DNA of 64,000 nt from Laccaria trichodermophora (GCA_018417955.1 JACTVC010000005.1:930001-994000); one strand, 5' to 3'; positions 38,640 to 51,577 are shown, counted from the first letter of the stretch. Notes: generated by a model not told the origin, from the letters alone. Made by a program: numbers and translations.

Positions 38640-38818
38640 ACTTAGTAGGCGGTAGGTAGAGAACAGTGACCACGCCAGACGATTTATAGGCCGCCCCTGA
38701 GTCACACGTCATGCATCACATCCCGACACCCGCCAAAAGGCCAAAAGGCACGCATCCGTGTCACAATGACTCAAAGCGCACAACCACAAAAAAAGTCATA
38801 AAAATACAACACCCTACA

Positions 38819-41800
38819 CTACAAGAACATATTGATTTTAACAGGTCTCCTCACAGCTGCTGAATTACCTTCCGCGAATCGGTAGCTCACTCGGTATTTT
38901 TTCTCGACGTTTTTGCGAACCGCAGCCTTGGCAGAGCTGGCCGAAGGTACAGTAATCAGTCGTCCAAAGAAATCAGTTGGGGGCTAGTGAATAGATGTTA
39001 GCTCGAATAGTAGGACAGCATCGCCCCTACTTTATCTGCCACATCCGTGGTATCTTTCTTCGCTCGTTTACTTGGATGTTCAGAATTTTCTAGGTCTAGG
39101 TCTCCGGATCTAATGAACGGGAGATGAGTTGACGACCAATATATGCGGCAGTGGCGATTACTTTGTGGAATTCCCAAAGAAATCGTGTTTCCCTCGTTTG
39201 CCTTTCTCAACAATGTTCGCGTCGCGTTCGATCAATTTGGCATCAATCTGTAGAGTCCGTCAGTAAAACTTGCTGAATTTCCCAGCATTTAAAATTGATG
39301 ACCTCTCCCGCTACAAGGTGGCGTACCGCATATCGCGAGACGGCAATATCAGCTGCTCGTTTACCGTCGTAGGTGACAAAGACGTCGATAGGCCTGGAGG
39401 TATTTGTCCCTATAAGAGTTTAAGGCCAAAAAAGAGAGAACATACGGATCAAGCCGATATGATAGTACACCATCCTCAGCTCTTTCTTGAACAAAGCGTA
39501 GTTCTAAGGATGCCATGATGTGGACAAGCCTTTTCATCAAGGCGCGTTCTTCTGGCCGAATGATTTGACTGTTGACCTACACCACGTCAGTGACAGAAAT
39601 CAACTACAACGTTCAACAGACAAACAGGTCGCAGAGGTGGCGAGATTATTCGATTGATAAGTGGAGCAAATTCCATGTGAAGAATCGGGGTGCTAACGAG
39701 GTGCCTGTAATGCCCACCATGACGGACGGCTGTTCGTAAAAATCCGGAGAAGGACTTGTAAATTTCCTCATTGGTTCGTGTCAGTTGCGTGTGCTGCGGA
39801 TAGGCTTTGTGAACCCGCCTGTAACGAAAAGCAGAGATAATGAGATCATACCTCCCAATCAGCCTGATTACGTTCTACGCGTTCCCCTCCTCGTTCCTGG
39901 AAGAGGGGATAGAAGGGAACAAGGGTATATGATAGATACTGATGGAGGGCAAAATCGCCATCCGAATACATTGCTGAAGAGAAGTGGTCGAAGGTCGTCA
40001 GCCATTCAGTGGCTCGTTCGTGCCTTGCCAAATTAGCATCGTGGCGTCGGAGGAGTGCGTAATGTCCAAAGCATCCTGTCAAGAAAGAAACACTTGGCCC
40101 ACCAAATGGCATCAAGATGTTACTTGTTGCTTACCAGCAGCGATACCGCTCTCCCGCCCACTCGCTCCAATCTCGTGACTAAGTCTACCGACGTATCTCG
40201 ACTCTTCATCATCAGTAAGGGCGAGCTCTTTGACGCGTTTCTTCGAGAGGGGGTTGAAGATGCTGTTCAGAACCGATACTACTGAGCTATCGGCTGCTCC
40301 CATGCCAGATGTTGCTCTTCGAATCACAGACTCCGTAACTTCTTCGTTCCGCGATTTGACGAACTGTGAAATGAGGACTATGAGAACGACGTTTCAATCG
40401 TATTTCCTGCGTACCTGAAGAGTATTGAGACAGCTCCGTAGATCACATTTCGCAAGGCCTACGAGGGTACTCAATGCTCTTGAGTCGGCTTTTAGACCTT
40501 CAATTTCGCAGATCTCTCGCAGACGTTTCACTGTGTGGACATCTGAGGGACGTGTAAATCGTATCTGCAGGGCGTGGGGTCGAAGCTTTGCAAGGGATGA
40601 AGCATTAAGATCGTTGCAGATGCAGATAATAGGTCGAAGAATTGGCCGCTTGATGTCGTGATCGCGTTTCTGGCCAGAACGTTCTGTAGCGAATAGTCAG
40701 CCGATGCGCTCTAACGTTATACAATAACAAACGTTTCTTTCTCCGCTTGTCTTGAGTAAGTTGTACGAGTTTGTGGATAAAGGTATTCGACTACGGCTGG
40801 AATGAATAAATGCAGCGTAAAATATGTTTATGTTTTGACGCACGCTCTCCCCCGCCCCTGTGGCGCCATCGATCTCGTCAATGATCAGAAGCACTGGTTT
40901 CGAGCTGCCGACTGCTGACCCGGCTTCGAGCGCAGGTCGTATTCGATCATCTACAATTTGACCCGAACGGGCGTCACTGAGGTGAAAACATCAGCAGTGG
41001 CAATAACATATCCTTGGGTTATGGGCAAACCTAGCATTGATTTCCATCACCTCATAACCCGCCTGGTTCGCCACTACATGTGCTAGTGTTGTCTTTCCTA
41101 GTCCTGGGGGTCCAGACAGCAAAAGGATCTTGGTGGGAAATTAGAGAGATTGCGTATAGATCAAAGTTATGCTGACCTTCTCTTGAGGTCGATGATATTC
41201 ATCCTCCTTATCAAAGTTTTCGTTGCCGTCTCTTGGGCGTTTCCTTCCGCGCTTCCTACCAAAAACACACCAGTCCCATTGTTTGAGCCACGCCATTGTG
41301 TCACGGGCAACACGCTCATTCCCCATCAATTCAGTAAATTTATGTGGGCGATGACGGTCAACCCAGAGAATGTCTTCTGAAGCAGAAAATTCATCAGAAT
41401 ATTGTGGTACATTATTCTTATCTCTAATGGAACAAAATTATTTCAGATTTGAACAGAGCGTCAGCCTGCTCACTGGTTTTGTAATTTCGCGACTACTTGG
41501 GATGATAAAGCATCCACGAGTCGATGAATGGGAACATCCAGCAGATTGTTCATCCTTTGGTTAGTGGACGTTGTTGACTGTCCAGAAGATTAGGGATGTC
41601 AAGGTAGAGCAAGTCACAACTCACGGTAGAACCCCTCGATATAACCTTAGTCCTTCGCCGCAAATATATTGTTTTGCCATCGAAAGTGGTTGCTCGCACA
41701 GACATATTCGTGGCGTTTTTGGGACGCGTATGGGTGGGGTCAGAGTTAGATAAAAGGTGTGAAGGAACACCGAAAGCCTCAGCGACTGGGAGTGGATCAA

Positions 41801-42346
41801 CATCTGGAGACCTGGCTGCATATCCAGCAAGGATAGGTGTTGAAATATGAGCGCTTTTAGTGCCATCGAGGAGACCTGACGGCGCGAATGAGGGTAGGGA
41901 TGGTTCGTCTACAAAATAATCAAGGCTTTGGTTAGATGTTCGCGTCCATGCAAATGCGCCGAACGTAGAATAGATCAAAAAAGTGGGATTCACCCAAAAG
42001 CCCGGATAGTGTGAATGAACTTGAGGAAGCAGCTACGGAAGGTTCATCTTCAGAACGGACTCCCGCCGTATCGCTCTCACGCGAACTGAGTGAAGAGCTC
42101 GATAACAATCCATTGCTTTCAAAAGAAAAGGCTGTATCGGAGGCCGTACAATTAGGTTCTGGGCAACCATGAAAACGTGAACTTACCTGGAGCTTCTTGC
42201 TGCTTCTCTCCTGCAGCATGAAAGCCTGTCTGTGGAGTTAACGACGCCCCCGATATCGCGTCAGACTTGAATAGCGCGTCATTTAAGCTGCTTGCACTCG
42301 ATAGCGAAGTTGAACCCAGCAGCCCGTTGGCGACGAAGGTGGTCAT
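38819..42346 (-). CDS. CTF18: CTF18, large subunit of the alternative clamp loader
   Basis: Ctf18-RFC loads PCNA at forks and supports sister-chromatid cohesion. The N-terminal third is Ser-rich, with [20 protein letters not shown]. The AAA+ core starts at [20 protein letters not shown]; Walker A is [20 protein letters not shown], Walker [18 protein letters not shown], sensor region [20 protein letters not shown]. The lid continues [20 protein letters not shown]. The C-terminal [20 protein letters not shown] and [11 protein letters not shown] (stop 38819) are Ctf18-specific. At least ten exons; those between 38990 and 39850 are the least certain. The promoter holds an MCB box. Confidence 0.9.
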
Positions 42347-42403
42347 TGACGGTGTCTAGAGAGGTCGTTGAGCAGCGTGACATCGCGTCGGTTACACAGA
42401 GTC

Positions 42404-42409
42404 ACGCGT
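42404..42409. promoter_or_regulatory. MCB-type element ACGCGT in the CTF18 promoter
   Basis: ACGCGT lies 58 bp upstream of the CTF18 ATG inside the 119-bp divergent gap. MCB boxes are bound by MBF-type factors that switch on replication genes at G1/S in fungi; the link here is inferred from motif and position. Confidence 0.4.
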
Positions 42410-42465
42410 TGTAGTAACGCATCTTACATAAATGAGCAGTATAAAGTACTCTCATCCACTACGGT

Positions 42466-44556
42466 ATGACGAACAATCTAGGCGGCCAGCAAGGTATTTA
42501 TCTTCGTAAACACCAATATCCCAACTCAATAAAGTCTGATTCTTCAGAAAACAGTGCTAAACTTACACCTGATGCTGTCCAAAAGCTCACAGAAAAACTG
42601 AAAGATCTTGTCGGAGAGGATGCCGTCGAAGAATTCAATCGCAATCGCAACGCACAGGGTGAGGTATGTCCGCGCTCTGAAGTAAGGGAAGTCTTTTGCT
42701 GAAATAGTCACCGCAGCTTGTAAACGAGGAGGGCCTTCCTATCGTCGACATTTCCGAACCCATAACTTCTGTAGAAGTTCAGGGCTTAGGAAATTCCCTG
42801 TTACCTGAAGAAGATCCTCTCGTCCAACTCGTAGCCCTTCCCACGCAGGCTCGTCAAAGGCTACGTCAACAGCGGGAACGAATTCTCGATTTACTGGAGG
42901 AAGAGGAAAGGCAAGAGCAGCTTCGGGAAGAAGAGAAAGAACGCCAAGAACACGAGGAAATCTTAAGGAAGCGGAAGGCAGAGGCAGAAAATGGGAAGGA
43001 ACGGCTCATCAAGGCCAAGGAGCTGCAGAAAAAAATGGGCAGGGCTTTGTTGCGGAATATGGCGCCTTCCAAAGAACAAGAAAATCAGAAGGGAGTAACA
43101 GGGGTTCACGGTGAGGAGGATACTCAAACGAAGAACCCATCGTCGCCGAAGAAAAAGACGGTCAATTTTGCGGACTCGCATGATGATCCGTCTCCAAACA
43201 CAGCTTCCGTCGACGCCAGTTGGGGGGACGTTACTGCTGCCAGACTTCGCTCAGCCAATCGTCCGACATTGATGTCACAAGCAGAATCCGACAAGCACAC
43301 TCCAATGAAGAGGTCCGTCGTGGAACGTGTACCCATTGGCCCGCGAACTCTCCCTCAGCCCGCCATTAAAATTGAAGAACGTGACTCCGACGACGAGTCT
43401 GAGGGTGACGCATCTGATAATGGAGATGGCGCACAGAGTGACGAGGAATCCATACTCGAAGAAGATGACTTTGATTTCGATTTCGCACAGCATCAACGTG
43501 AAATTGCACTAGAATATCACAGAAAAAGAACTACTATTGGCGAAGAAACTGCCGCCGCGATGAGGAATCACTCTCATGAATCCGGCGAGAGACACAATAA
43601 GGTTTGTCATAAAAAATTTTCACATCTCATTTTCTGAATATTTCTCCCTGCAGTTGGGTGAGCCTGACATGCTAGTTCCGGACCATGCCAAACCTGCGAT
43701 TTCCCAGTTTAGGGCAAACCGAATAGCGTCAGCATACAATGCATCGACTTCTTCATCGACATCGCTGGGTGCTTCTGTCCTACCCGCATCCAGCACTCGC
43801 ACCCTGCAACAGGCATTCCGAGCAGGAAAACTGGATTCTGACGGGAGACTTGTAGGAGGAGAGGCAGATAGCGCAAGTGAAGATGAAGAGCCTGGTCTAC
43901 AGGAAGTGCTGGAACTCTTAAAGAAAGGCGAGGTATATAATATCGGACCTGACGGGAAGTACTTGCACACCATACCCCCAAGTTCTGGTCAGCTGAATCC
44001 CGCTGGGGCTCCTCTCGTGACACCTCTTCCAGCAGCAGCAGAAGTGAACCTACCCCCTTCACTAAGTGGCAAACCAAAGACTTCTCGATTTAAGGTGTCT
44101 CGACAAGCGGCGGGAAGGCCATCCATGCCATTATCCACATCTTTTTCCAGCAATGAGGCACTTTCACCTTCCGTCACCCCTGTGTCTTATGACATGAGAT
44201 CTTCACCAAAAGTGGCAACGCCTACCTCCACGCCTACTGTTATTGAACGTATACCTCCTTCAACCCTTCCTTCAGAATCCCAAACAGGACCACAGGCCAT
44301 TAAACCAGCATCATCAACCATTCTCCAGGGATCTGTATCTCCCTTCTCAATGATCGTCGAATCACCGTCCTTTCCTTCACCCAGAGAAAGACCTTCTAGA
44401 CCTCCGACCGTCATCGCATCCCCTTCGCCCCCTGGTTCAGCCAGACGCCCAGACCGTCCGCCCACAATTGTTGGAGAGCGGGTACCGACAACCGAGGGAG
44501 CGGAGGATAGGAAACCGGAAAGGAAGATCTCTAGGTTCAAAGCAGAAAGAATGTAA
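42466..44556 (+). CDS. URI/Bud27-like C-terminal (DUF3835-type) protein
   Basis: Three main exons. The N-terminus has LTPDAVQKLTEKLKDLVGED and GELVNEEGLPIVDISEP, then a long charged coiled coil (about 42880-43060, ERILDLLEEEERQEQLREEE). Acidic segments include ESILEEDDFDFDFAQHQREI. The C-terminal half is Ser/Pro-rich and carries two copies of the SRFK motif, TSRFKVSRQAAGRPSMP and at the very end ISRFKAERM, typical of fungal DUF3835 and URI/Bud27 tails. The prefoldin part of true URI is not seen. Divergent from CTF18. The family link is moderate and function is not proven. Confidence 0.6.
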
Positions 44557-44679
44557 CAAGTGTCCACCACACTTTTTGTGTGTATTAAAGCGCCGATCTA
44601 CCTCGTATATAATGAAGATTACCCTCAATCCCTATGGACATGATATGACATGGCATTGAGAACGAAACCAGGGGTATAA

Positions 44680-45842
44680 CTACTCCTCGTCACTTTCAAA
44701 CTCAATAGCCTGATACTTTCTGGCTTTCTTGTTTGGATTTGCCAATGAGGCACCTTTGGGCTGACGTGCAGCAGGAGCAGTTTCTTTTGCACTTTTAGAT
44801 CTCATTACACAGACTAATTTGAAGTCTTACTTTCGGGAGGTGAGACCATACGCTTCAGGTTCTTCTGTTTGTCGAGTTGGGCTTTTAGAGACTTGATTTC
44901 TTCTTGCGCCCCCTCATTTGCGGCTTGCAACTTAGATGGTTTGGCAGAAGCGACACTCTCCTTAGCCTTATGGCTGGTTTTGGCTGGCGTGTCCTTGGAA
45001 GTCGAAGCACCGGCAGCTGAGGAAACTTCTGCTTTAACCTGAGTGTCGGCTATAGAAGTTGAGAAGGCACGTTTGAAGGAATTGAGGGATAGGCAGGCAG
45101 GAGGTTGCAAAAACTTGCCTGATAACAACGATGAGGAGGGTGCTGATGGTGGGTATGCTATACTAGGGGCGTGTAACTTGCATTTCCTGGACTGAGCTTG
45201 CAAAGCAATCTTTCAAAGGGAATACATATGCTTTGGAGTGCAGTTGAAAAGAGGGCTCTCACTTCGAGGAAAACGTTTGTTGCATGCGAAGCTGCATCAG
45301 CTTGGGTCATCTCAACAAGGGGCACATGCATCGGCGTCTTCGAACTAGGTCCAAGTGTTAGCTATGAAATACATAGAATTTGAGTTGATTTCTCGGAGAT
45401 CTAACCAGTGGGATGGGATTCACCTTGATTTCTGCACCTTCATCAGGACTCCAATTTCCGACGACAAGTTCGCCTTCAGCAAACGCCTCTGCGAGCTTTT
45501 CAGCAAAACTCTCTATCAAATGGTCTGATGCTTTCGAGCCCTGCTCAAGCGCTTTAGTGTTAGGCACTTCAGCTGCTTCGGAGAGTGGACACATACGACG
45601 ACTTTGACTACATCAGCTGCAGTCCAGCTTCCATGCCACCACCGACCTTCTGGCCCGGAGAGTCCGAGATGAATATTCCATTTATCATCAGAGACGGTCG
45701 AAAGTACTACAAATCGGTTAACACTTTGATATATCACCTGAATTAGTTCATCCAGACAACCGAAGTTTGAGAGGGGATCTAAGGACATCACTTCGTCACA
45801 TGCTAGGTGAATGTTACTAGAGCCTTTACATGGGCCAGACAT
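44680..45842 (-). CDS. Candidate XRCC4-superfamily (PAXX-like) end-joining factor
   Basis: Not a named gene. After splicing, the N-terminal part reads as a beta-sandwich with DDKWNIHLGLSGPEGRWWHG then SWTAADVV, which matches the pattern of XRCC4 heads (hydrophobic strand, Trp, short helix). Next comes a helix-rich ESFAEKLAEAFAEGELVVGN and a strand VPLVEMTQADAASHATNVFL. A Ser/Lys/Ala linker and a short coiled coil (EEIKSLKAQLDKQKNLKRM) follow. The end, GASLANPNKKARKYQAIEFE plus SDEE, resembles the Ku-binding C-terminus of PAXX (SLINP...K..FDxDE). Assignment is by pattern only; structure prediction would decide. Confidence 0.5.
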
Positions 45843-46136
45843 GGACTGACATTTTCCCAAATGAACAGTTAATGCATTGAGATTGGTAGAATGATTTTAT
45901 GCTAAGATACATTGCGTATATGACTATGGAACGGGATGATATCGAATGGGTGAAAGTAAATAAATATTGTTGTCGTAGTCAAAATCGGAGAAAAACAACG
46001 AAGTGCATCAGAAAGGAAATCCACGACCCAGCAAGCTGTTGTTCAGAATGAAAAAAAAAGGTTCTTTTGACCGAAACGTCCAGTGAATGAATAATTAAGA
46101 GTGATAGTAGTTGAAGGATGGAAGCGCGAGCCATCA

Positions 46137-49100
46137 TTAGTGTGTGGACACTAATTCTTGAAGTGCTTCTACCACTTCCAACATTGTGGGCCGGTCGGCA
46201 TGTTCTTGTGCCCACATACGCTCTATGAGATCAACTATCTCTGGACACCACTGTTTTCGAAGGCCAGTCAATGGCGGACTAGACAAGGCAGGTGTTTAAT
46301 ACCAATATGTCGAACGAGGAGATGGAAGTGACTCACCGCTGCCGTTTTGTCCCGACTACTTCATAAATGGCATGCTCATTCATTCCCTGTACGAAAATTT
46401 TACGATGAAGAACCCAACGAAGAAGCAAGACACGGACCTCCCAGGGGAATTTCTTGTTCGGAAGATGCCATTGAAGCATCTCCCAGAACACCATTGCGCA
46501 AGAGAATACATCCACTTTATGGTTGTATTTCGGGTGCGCATGCCAGAGTTCTGGCGCTTGCCAGTTGACAGTACCGACCAAGCTGCGAACCATGGATCGT
46601 GTTGACTGCTTCACTTTGGCAAGCCCAAAGTCTGCAATCTTCGCGATCCCCTTGGCCGTGATGAGGATATTAGAAGACTTGCAATCCCTATGAATGATGG
46701 ATGGCTTTCGCTTGTGAAGGTATTCCAACCCTTGGGCGATATCCAGCATCATCATTAGCTGAAACAGGTTAAGAAGATTATCAGGAAAGTTTGAGCAAAG
46801 AAGTTACACACCACTTTGTGAAGGCTTGGAGGGCCCACATTTCGGACGTAATCGAATAGGTCACCATTTGAGCAGAGTTCGCTAACAATCATGACTGGGG
46901 TTTCTTTCGTGTTCTCTGGTATACTAACCCCAAGCTATGGCAAAAATCATCAACGACGCATCGAGGGCGAGGGAACGCAACATACAAATCTCACGATATT
47001 TGGATGGTCGAACCCTCCGAGAAGTTTGAGCTCTTTGATATCCACTGAACGAAACGTCATTAATATAACGAGCAAACATCAAGATAAGCCGCTCACTGGA
47101 ACTCAACTGTCCTCTGAATTCGGAAATAGCGATTCTTCGACCCTTGAATTTGCCAATAAAGACGTCCTTAAAGCCTCCACTTCCGATCTTCTCAAGCTTC
47201 TGCAGCTTTTCGGGAGGTATCTCCCTATCTTCTAAACCCAAGCTTTCAAGATCAAGCTCAAGCTCATCCTCCTTCTCTTTGCTAGGAATGGGCGTCTCGT
47301 CAGGTTGTATTTGCTCAGAACGGGGCAATATTGGCGTGGTCCTTGAGCTGGACTGTTGTTTTCCCTTCGTTCGACGGCGTTTCCTGCTAGTAGACGGTGG
47401 CCGAACCGTTCCTGTGGAGGAGGGTGAAGAAAAATCATTGGCGTGCCGATCACGCCACTGAAGAAGGGCCTCTGCAAGCTGAGGTTTCGTTCCCACTGGG
47501 TCAAGGTCTCGGGTTTCGCAGAGGCGGACTAGATCGTCTCTGCGAAGGCGTACCAGCGTCCTAGCTGTGGCGACGGTCAAATCAACTAATGATGCAGATT
47601 CGTCAAGGCGATATTAAGACTATGCGTATAAATTTAACGTACCATCTTCTTCCATAGTCTCATCGGTATCACCATCGGCGTCGACATCGACATCCTCCGC
47701 CTCAACACCCCCATCCTCTTCTACTTCATCCTCAGCATCTTCTTCATCGTCACCATCCTCCTCAACATCATTACCATCCTCTTCTGCCTCCTCCTCATCC
47801 CCTATATCCTCTTCCTCGTCCTCCATTACCACATCCTCTTCCCCGACGATCTTTCCACTTCGCAACTTTCTAGGCTCAACAGAGCCAACTGGTTCGTCCT
47901 CTTCCTCAACCTCCTCATCCTCGTCCTGGACCTCTTCTTCAATCGCCTCCTCCGGCTCCCCCTCCCCTTCATCATCGCCCTCGTCGGCGGCGTCATTGTC
48001 ACTCCGCGTCGCTGTTGGTTGTGTCCGCCTTGGCCTTAACCGCCGTCTGAGCGGAGTGCGTCGTCCGATGGAATGAGGTGGTGTTGTGGAAGCAGACGAT
48101 ACAAGCTCGTCCACTTCCTCTTCTTCCTCTAGGTCTTGATCCTCCCCTGCTTCCTCGTCCTCGTCGCCCTCCTCTTCTTCCACGAGCTGATCCTCTTCAT
48201 CTTCATCCAAATGTTCTTCCTCTATCTCTGACTCCCTTGGACTTCCGAATTTCCCTTTCGCTTTGCGACTAGGAGTTATCCGTAGGTTCTTCCCGTTAAC
48301 CTCCCCATTCACAGTAGGCACTTCTGGTCGGTTAGAAACACCCTTCTTCGCGCGTCGCCCTTTGGCAACAGGGGTTACGTCCTGACCATGTTGCTCGCCA
48401 TCCTTCTCCTTTGTCCTTTCTGTATCCCGATCCTTGCTACGTAATCGTCGAGGGCTGACCTGATTCTGCCATCCGCTCAAAGATTGCTCAAGCTCCTCAA
48501 GCTCGGTGAGATCGCTTTCATCTCCAAGGGTCAAAAAGTGTTCCCTTTCCCTCTCCCTCTCTTTGATGGAGCGCTTTGGAGGGGTTGTAGGAAGAACGTC
48601 TACCTCATTGCTGAATTCAACTTGTTTCGCCTTGCCCTTTCCTTTCCCTTTGCTCGTACTGGGAGACGTAGGAGCTGTATTTTGAGCGTTGGCAACAGAG
48701 GTTGAGGTAGATACTTTGCGCGATCGCAAACGGGTAGCAGGTGGAGATTGTACTGCGGTTGATGGGGCAGTGGAGGTTGTGGGAGAAGACCTGTTGGATG
48801 TTCTCCGTCTGGAACGAAATGTTAAATGGCTGACGTCGTGCACAAAAAAAACAACAAACCGCGAACTGCTGCCACCTGAATCACCACTCAATCGTGTCGA
48901 GGACTTATGCTGTAAGCCAACCGGGTTTGACCCTTCCACAGGTCCCAATAAGTGTCCCATGGATAAACTACGGCCCTTGAGTGGACGTCCAATTGTTTTG
49001 CCCCAGTCATGCGTTACACGTCTCCGCAGTGTCCCAGGTCCTGACTGCGTCAACTGAGAGCCAACATCGGTTTCCTCGTCACCTGCAACATTACCATCGT

Positions 49101-49896
49101 CGCTTGAGTAATCCGACGATGCACCGTCTCCCTTACCTGGCGGAGAAGAGGGGGGAAGCGATGCTACGTCGTCTCGGGCAGCGACAATTGCGTCTGTGAT
49201 CTCAGACTTGGTGAGTAATTCGGGATCATCTGGCAAGCCAGCGACATTGTACAAGCGAATAAGATCGGGTTTGCGAAGACGATTAAGTCGGTTGGGCGGG
49301 GCAGAGTGGAGGAGGCAATCATCCGCTGAAATTTCATCAATAAGTAAGGAAAATAACGCGAAAAAATGTTACTAACTCGAACCGTCCTCCTCCTCCTCTT
49401 CCTGTTCCGCATCCTCCTCCTGTTCTTCTTCTTGATCACCCGGTTCTGAGTCATCAGAATGTTGTTCGGAAGGCGAGTCAACTTCCATCTCGCCGAGATC
49501 CGACCCACTCTCTTCGCTGGTTGAAGAGTAATGTTTCGTGGTGCCAGAAGCGGACCGAAGGCGCTTCAGCCGGCCAGAACGCGTGCCATAAGTGCGCGCG
49601 TTTTCATTAGTGCTCGCGACGCGTTTTCGCTTGGCGCCTACTTGAACAATATGACTTGACTCGCGCATGTTTTTCTGTTGATCCTTTTGGGCAAAAATTC
49701 GTGAGGGTAAGCGGCGAAGGTTGGGATGAAGAGCAGCCAGGACGGGCCGTTGAGCAACTGGAGAGGATATTGACGGGATTACCTCGTGGGAAACTAAACG
49801 GGATGTGGCGCGCCTAAGGTAATATTTCTTGCGGGAAGATGATGGTGAGCTGGTCGACGAAGATACTCTATGGTGTGGTGAGCGCCTCGAATGAGC
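46137..49896 (-). CDS. SAP-domain nuclear protein kinase with WNK-like lysine placement
   Basis: Basic Ser/Arg N-terminus (KYYLRRATSRLVSHEVIPS), then a SAP-like motif RLNRLRKPDLIRLYNVAGLP. A long acidic region spans about 47650-48250. A second SAP motif is ARTLVRLRRDDLVRLCETRD. A TKL-like kinase domain follows: KLEKIGSGGFKDVFIGKFKG, RRIAISEF, DIKELKLLGGFDHPNIVRFL, IIHRDCKSSNILI, IADFGLAKVKQSTRSM, VDVFSCAMVFWEMLQ. The VAIK lysine is replaced by Ser (IAISEF), while a Lys sits in the Gly-loop strand (GGFKDV), as in WNK kinases. HRD and DFG are intact, so activity is likely. SAP motifs suggest chromatin or DNA binding. Confidence 0.75.
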
Positions 49897-50480
49897 CATA
49901 ACCCACAGACAGAGGACAATCTGCTGTGTCGGGATTTCTCGAGCCAATTAAAGCCCAAGGCCGGGGTGCAGCTCTATAGACGCAATAAAATGATAGTTCA
50001 ACAGACGTCGTACAAGTCGTGTTGTCGTCGTTGCCGTCGACTCGGTGGTCGCAGATTGCCTGCTGGCGGTCGTCGAGTGATGAATTCCACCGTGGTTGCT
50101 GTCGATGTTGGACTTCTCCTTTGTTTACGCATCCAAACACAAGCAAAAGATGGCAGAGGTCATGTGATCCGACCGGTTCTATCGGACACACACCTCCGTG
50201 CCATTGTGCTTACATACCACATTTAAAGTGCTCGCGATGAGCCACAGTTCAACATTCTCAACTCTCGACCACCATTGAAGACACCCGTAAACGCGTAAAC
50301 CCATTGGACTAACCAGTTGCCGCGTTCGGAAGCCAGTTTAAATTTAAACAGCCACCGCACCTTGCGATCATTGAACAAACGACATGCCCAACTGGGTAAC
50401 CACAAACCCCCCACCATTTTGAGACAGTATCCCTATACTTATAACGCCCTCTGCTACTTTTTGCGCACCAAACGCCCATC
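49897..50480. other. Divergent promoter region, SAP-kinase and DUF6593-like gene
   Basis: About 584 bp. Several short open frames on both strands have no family signal. No repeat or RNA gene was recognised. Confidence 0.35.
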
Positions 50481-51577
50481 ATGCTGCTCAAATTCACTAC
50501 CCCAGATATGCTCAACACTTTGCTCATCGACGCCACCACAGGTCAATGCGCCTACGAAATTGTCACTGCTACCGTGCCACCCTCCGAATTAGTTGAGCCA
50601 GACACCCCTTTCGACTCAAGCTCTGCGTCGGGGTCGTCGTCATCTTTTGCTTCGGGTTCCTCAAAGCAGAAGCCATCTCCCACCGCTGCTCGGCTTGTGC
50701 AGAGGCGAACGACGATAAAAGATTTTTCAGGAACTATTCTGGTCGACATTAAATGGAATGGTCGACGCCCCGATATTTCTATCGGAAAGGAACACATTGG
50801 TGGTCTACCAGAACTTTTTGGTTCCTCCACGATCCGTTTTATGTTGGTATCTCGTATTCAATGATGGCATCCTCATGCTAATCTCTTGTCCAGGCCAAAG
50901 ATTCTTGCTGTTCCAACTCGTTTTGATACAGAGTTTATTTGGACATCGACAGCGGACTCACTGACGGTATGTCATGTTTTCTCCCCTTTGATTTTTGAAA
51001 CTGAAATTTCCCAACAGCTGTTCGACTATGATTCCGAAACAACAACAGGAACTTTTCATCATAATTGTATCCGAATTCCTACGCGCGCTAAACTGTCCAA
51101 GATGAAAACGTCCTCACCCTCCAAAGTGAACCTCTCTTCGCCCTCTTGCCCGAAGCTATCCCTTCGTTCCTCGAGAGCCAAATTCTCCTCACCTTCCAAA
51201 CTGACATTGGCGTCACCGCCATCATCGCCTATTGATGAACCTTGCAATCCACCGTCGATAACATCGTCGTCGTCGCCATCTCCACAGACCTCATCAAGAT
51301 CCACATTTATCTCAACACACCTTCCTGGGGTTGGTTCTAACTATCTTGAATTTACTCCACATCCTCTAGCTCCCGACGTTGAGATAATTCGTGAGTTTTC
51401 CTGCCTTCTCTTGCGACACAAGCTGATGGTCAATATGCAGTTTCCTTTTTAATGATGGAGATACTTCGTCGCGGTCGCTTCTGCCTTACGCCGTACACCT
51501 TTGACCGCCCAAGGATGTGGCAATTGAAAGAGGCTCGAGATCTCTTCATGAGACGCCTCCGACGGAATACAGTTTAG
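50481..51577 (+). CDS. DUF6593-like protein of Agaricomycetes
   Basis: Start MLLKFTTPDMLNTLLIDATT; the beta-rich fold continues CAYEIVTATVP, then IKDFSGTILVDIKWNGRRPD and ISIGKEHIGGLPELFG. After short introns come AVPTRFDTEFIWTSTADSLT and LFDYDSETTTGTFH. A Ser/Pro/Lys insertion (about 51090-51300) separates these from the terminal DVEIIVSFLMMEILRRGRF and CLTPYTFDRPRMWQLKEARD. The mix of short tubby-like strands with a conserved C-terminal hydrophobic helix is typical of DUF6593. No catalytic residues are known for this family, and function is unknown. Confidence 0.6.

Noticed and set aside
49897..50226. Open frames on both strands in the kinase/DUF6593 gap
   Set aside because: No conservation signal or start context; they overlap the kinase promoter.
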